6,812 nucleotides of DNA from Candidatus Pelagibacter sp. (GTDB lineage Bacteria; Pseudomonadota; Alphaproteobacteria; Pelagibacterales; Pelagibacteraceae): assembly GCA_017880265.1 (NCBI GenBank), contig JAFJTK010000066.1:1-6812 (forward strand), given 5' to 3'. Shown here one piece after another: positions 5,303-6,812 of this stretch (the stretch's first letter is position 1; each line of letters begins with the position of its first letter). The position numbers and the translations under genes are program-made. Under the pieces are notes generated by a model. The model ran no database searches. It was not told where the DNA came from and worked only from the letters and a program-made list of their open reading frames with translations.

Positions 5303-5520
5303 AAAATTCGTAAGGTGCAATACAGATAGCAATTAAATCTAGCTGTTCTTCCTACTGCTCAAGGTCTTTTTCTTTAAACCTCTCATGGGTGCTTTAGTCT
5401 TTATAGTGTTCCGCCCAATTCTCACTGACTTTACTCAGATTAGCTAAATTGATTAAATAATCTGCTTACAAGTTCAATATCATTTAAAGACAATAATTCA
5501 ATAGACGAAAACCTACATTT
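5292..5520 (-). pseudogene. Decayed coding remnant of unknown family
   Basis: Minus-strand translation gives protein-like text broken by a frameshift and stops. One frame (5520 to 5440) reads CRFSSIELLSLNDIELVSRL and ends at TAA. The +1 frame then continues from about 5459 with ANLSKVSENWAEHYKD, TAA (5394-5396), STHERFKEKDLEQ, TAG (5352-5354), EEQLDLIAICIAPYEFF, and TAA (5292-5294). The charged, mixed composition with Trp and His is unlike translated AT-rich spacer, and the two stops follow Asp and Gln codons in an otherwise smooth text. No intact start is seen. I do not recognise the family. It directly follows the integrase on the same strand and may be a former accessory gene of the element. 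Chance is not excluded, since no comparison can be made here. Confidence 0.38.
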
Positions 5521-5588
5521 TAGAGTCTTTTTCGTAAGAAGATAATTTGACTCATCACAATGCGAGAGAGAAATTAAAATCTTATATT

Positions 5589-6569
5589 CTAATTAAGTTT
5601 CCTGGCTAAATGCTCTGCTGAGATATGTGTATATCTCTTTAATACTTTAAGATCTTTCCATCCCCCTTGCGCTGATATTTCTGTAATGCTCCAGCCATTT
5701 ATTGAAGCTCTTGTTGCAAAGGTATGCCTTGTTGAATGAAATCTTTTATTAATTCTAGTCCATTTCTTTAACTGTTGCCAATAAAAATCAATCGTATCTC
5801 CTCTTTCACAGTTAATTAGCTTCCCACTAATGTTTATTGGTAGTTTTTTAATTTCATCAATTGCTCTTTTAGTTAATCCAACTTTTCTTGACGAACCATT
5901 TTTAGTTTCTCTTAGAATGACAGTATATTTATTAAAGTCTATATCCTCTCTTCTAATCTTAAGTATTTCTCCACGTCTTATTCCACAATCTAAACCAAGT
6001 ATAATAACTAACTTTAACCATTTAGCTTTTGAATGTACTGCTTGTTCTAAAAGAATTTTCTCTTCATCATGTTCAATGACTTCACCTTTAAACTCTGGTT
6101 CTCTTAAACGTTTAATAAACTCACAAGGATTGGTCGGAAGGTATATTCCAAGTATTTGTCTTGCATATCTAATAGAGACAGAAACTAACGTTAAATATTT
6201 ATTAACTGTGCTAGCGTTATAGCTCTCTATCAATTCTTTTTGTAAATCTCTTAGAACTAATGGTGTTATTTTAATAAGTTTAAACCCTGATACCTGATGC
6301 CTGCATAACTTTTTAATTTTATATTTTTCAATTTCATAACCTTTCTTATTTATACTTACTTCGTTTAAGTACCGTAATAACAATTCTCTAAGAGTAATCC
6401 TGCTAGCAATCGTTAAATCTTCAAAAATACCTTTATCTAATTTATTTTCTTGCTCTCTCCCCCAGCGTTGAGCATCTTCTTTATTTATAAATGTTTTTGA
6501 TAAGTTTTTAGAATTTTCTCTTCTTATTCTAACTTCCCATTTACCATTTCTCTTTCTATATCCAGCCAT
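5589..6569 (-). CDS. int: Tyrosine-type site-specific integrase
   Basis: Complete 326-aa phage/island integrase that would insert and excise the element at the adjacent tRNA-Met. Residues 1-47 are an arm-DNA-binding domain (MAGYRKRNGKWEVRIRR, then KTFINKEDAQRW). Residues about 55-150 form the SAM-like core-binding domain. Residues about 160-326 are the catalytic domain, with all expected residues: R198 in CGIRRGEI, K223 in ETKNGSSRK, H278-x-x-R281 in HSTRHTFATR, W304 in GGWKDL (the usual His/Trp position) and the nucleophile Y313 in KRYTHIS. A weak GAGG site lies 11 nt before the ATG. The gene begins 46 nt beyond the 3' end of the tRNA on the same strand, and I see no clear terminator between them, so the tRNA promoter may contribute to its expression. 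The protein is intact, so the element may still be mobile. Confidence 0.93.
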   Translation of the reverse strand: MAGYRKRNGKWEVRIRRENSKNLSKTFINKEDAQRWGREQENKLDKGIFEDLTIASRITLRELLLRYLNEVSINKKGYEIEKYKIKKLCRHQVSGFKLIKITPLVLRDLQKELIESYNASTVNKYLTLVSVSIRYARQILGIYLPTNPCEFIKRLREPEFKGEVIEHDEEKILLEQAVHSKAKWLKLVIILGLDCGIRRGEILKIRREDIDFNKYTVILRETKNGSSRKVGLTKRAIDEIKKLPINISGKLINCERGDTIDFYWQQLKKWTRINKRFHSTRHTFATRASINGWSITEISAQGGWKDLKVLKRYTHISAEHLARKLN

Positions 6570-6576
6570 ATCTATT

Positions 6577-6592
6577 GACGCCTCAGAGACGC
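6577..6592. repeat. Direct repeat GACGC, possible integrase or excisionase site
   Basis: GACGC at 6577-6581 and again at 6588-6592, 11 bp apart or about one helical turn, between the integrase start and the tRNA 3' end. Arm-type or excisionase sites lie in such positions in tRNA-integrated elements. The repeat is short and may be chance. Confidence 0.25.
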
Positions 6593-6615
6593 AAAACAGA
6601 CTAATGCTTCTAGAA

Positions 6616-6660
6616 TGGTAGCGGGAAGTGGAATCGAACCACTGACCTCAGGCTTATGAG
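6616..6660 (-). other. Probable attachment site in the 3' half of tRNA-Met
   Basis: Tyrosine integrases of islands usually recombine within the anticodon or T-arm half of a tRNA gene and restore its 3' end from the element. The integrase lies immediately beyond this 3' end, so this is the expected att core. The exact crossover cannot be placed: I found no second copy of the tRNA 3' sequence (for example GGAATCGAACCAC) in the window, so the partner att site should lie further left, outside it. Confidence 0.6.
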
Positions 6661-6692
6661 TCCTGCGCTCTAACCAACTGAGCTACCCCGCC
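6616..6692 (-). tRNA. tRNA-Met, anticodon CAT
   Basis: A 77-nt cloverleaf with encoded CCA. The acceptor GGCGGGG pairs with TCCCGCT (G1-U72 and G7-U66 wobbles, discriminator A73). The D arm is GCTC-AGTTGGTTA-GAGC, the anticodon loop CTCATAA with anticodon CAT, the variable loop AGGTC, and the T arm AGTGG-TTCGATT-CCACT. The anticodon stem CAGGA/GCCTG has an A-G mismatch next to the loop (31-39). The lack of three G-C pairs next to the anticodon loop argues against initiator tRNA. CAT could also belong to a lysidine-modified tRNA-Ile2, but the overall sequence fits elongator tRNA-Met better. It is the presumed insertion target of the neighbouring integrase. Confidence 0.93.
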
Positions 6693-6708
6693 ATTAAATT
6701 CACGTTGA

Positions 6709-6736
6709 TTTATAATAGAATTTTTTATTCTTTCAA
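6709..6736 (-). promoter_or_regulatory. Probable promoter of tRNA-Met
   Basis: On the minus strand, -35 TTGAAA (6731-6736) and -10 TATAAA (6709-6714) are separated by 16 bp and lie 17 bp before the mature tRNA 5' end. Placement and quality suit a tRNA promoter, though AT-rich DNA makes such matches easy. Confidence 0.5.
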
Positions 6737-6758
6737 TAAACAATTTAAAAAACTGTTC

Positions 6759-6800
6759 TTGAATAAATTGATTAAAAAATACTATTTATTCAATTTTTTT
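6759..6800 (+). terminator. Inverted repeat with T-run, possible terminator
   Basis: Perfect 10-bp inverted repeat TTGAATAAAT / ATTTATTCAA (6759-6768 and 6784-6793) with a 15-nt loop, followed directly by seven T on the plus strand (6794-6800). It has the form of an intrinsic terminator, but the stem is almost entirely A-T and no plus-strand gene ends before it in the window. It could serve a minus-strand gene to the right, since a weaker T-run follows on that strand too, or it may be chance. Confidence 0.3.
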
Positions 6801-6812
6801 AAAATCATTGTA

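Larger units (their letters stand above)
4977..5588. other. About 610-bp region without an intact gene
   Basis: This stretch separates the replication and integrase genes. I see no intact gene in it. It holds, from left to right, a palindrome (5012-5028), a GC-rich hairpin (5094-5115), a cluster of TTCATA/TATGAA motifs (5121-5302) and a region whose minus-strand translation looks like a decayed gene (5292-5520). It may serve as the replication origin or regulatory centre of the element, partly made of gene debris. Confidence 0.6.

Noticed and set aside
5547..5571. Plus-strand TTGACT followed about 19 bp later by AATTAA, resembling a third CueR promoter
   Set aside because: There is no proper dyad in the spacer, the -10 is poor and no plus-strand gene lies downstream; it would only run antisense into the integrase.
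5830..6222. Plus-strand 130-aa frame opposite the integrase
   Set aside because: Antisense shadow of a complete integrase with all catalytic residues; its composition is Ser/Leu/Ile-rich and unlike a real protein.
1..6812. CRISPR array, insertion sequence or rRNA
   Set aside because: No regularly spaced long repeats, transposase frames, terminal inverted repeats or rRNA-like segments were seen on either strand.

Overview
The window is AT-rich (roughly one-third G+C by eye). It has bacterial gene structure and looks like the chromosome of a low-GC proteobacterium carrying an integrated accessory element. Gammaproteobacterial affinity is suggested by a CueR-type regulator beside CopI- and CopG-type copper proteins. 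I cannot exclude a marine alphaproteobacterium, and no gene here settles the question.

Layout. (1) Positions 1-1770 hold a compact copper-response module. A periplasmic cupredoxin (CopI type, minus strand) and a DUF411/CopG-type copper protein (minus strand) flank a CueR-like MerR regulator (plus strand). Each copper gene has its own MerR-style promoter with a -35 TTGACT, a 19-bp spacer and a -10. One of these spacers is covered by a perfect 7-bp dyad. The two copper genes also share a near-identical 45-bp segment around the start codon, although the mature proteins have unrelated folds. (2) Positions 1791-3055 hold a tightly packed minus-strand operon of four small proteins of unknown function (199, 93, 83 and 44 aa), with start and stop codons overlapping or 1 nt apart. 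The first has an excisionase-like helix-turn-helix. The last is a 44-aa ORF that is easy to miss. (3) Positions 3093-3144 hold a striking double inverted repeat, four copies of TACGACA/TGTCGTA, just upstream of that operon. (4) Positions 3156-4976 encode a primase-polymerase/AAA helicase replication protein. (5) Positions 4977-5588 lack an intact gene. This stretch holds short palindromes, a cluster of TTCATA/TATGAA motifs and what looks like a decayed gene. (6) Positions 5589-6569 encode a complete tyrosine integrase, followed by a tRNA-Met(CAT) gene at 6616-6692 whose 3' end faces the integrase.

How it fits together. An integrase abutting a tRNA 3' end, a self-contained replication protein with iteron-like repeats and a cluster of small unknown proteins together indicate an integrative element of the P4-like, phage-satellite or tycheposon kind inserted at tRNA-Met. 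It would extend leftwards from position 6616. I found no second copy of the tRNA 3' end in the window. If the distal att site lies beyond position 1, the copper module is cargo of the element. If not, the boundary probably lies near 1770-1791, where the small-gene operon ends and the copG promoter begins. The integrase starts 46 nt downstream of the tRNA on the same strand, so it may be read from the tRNA promoter once the element is integrated.
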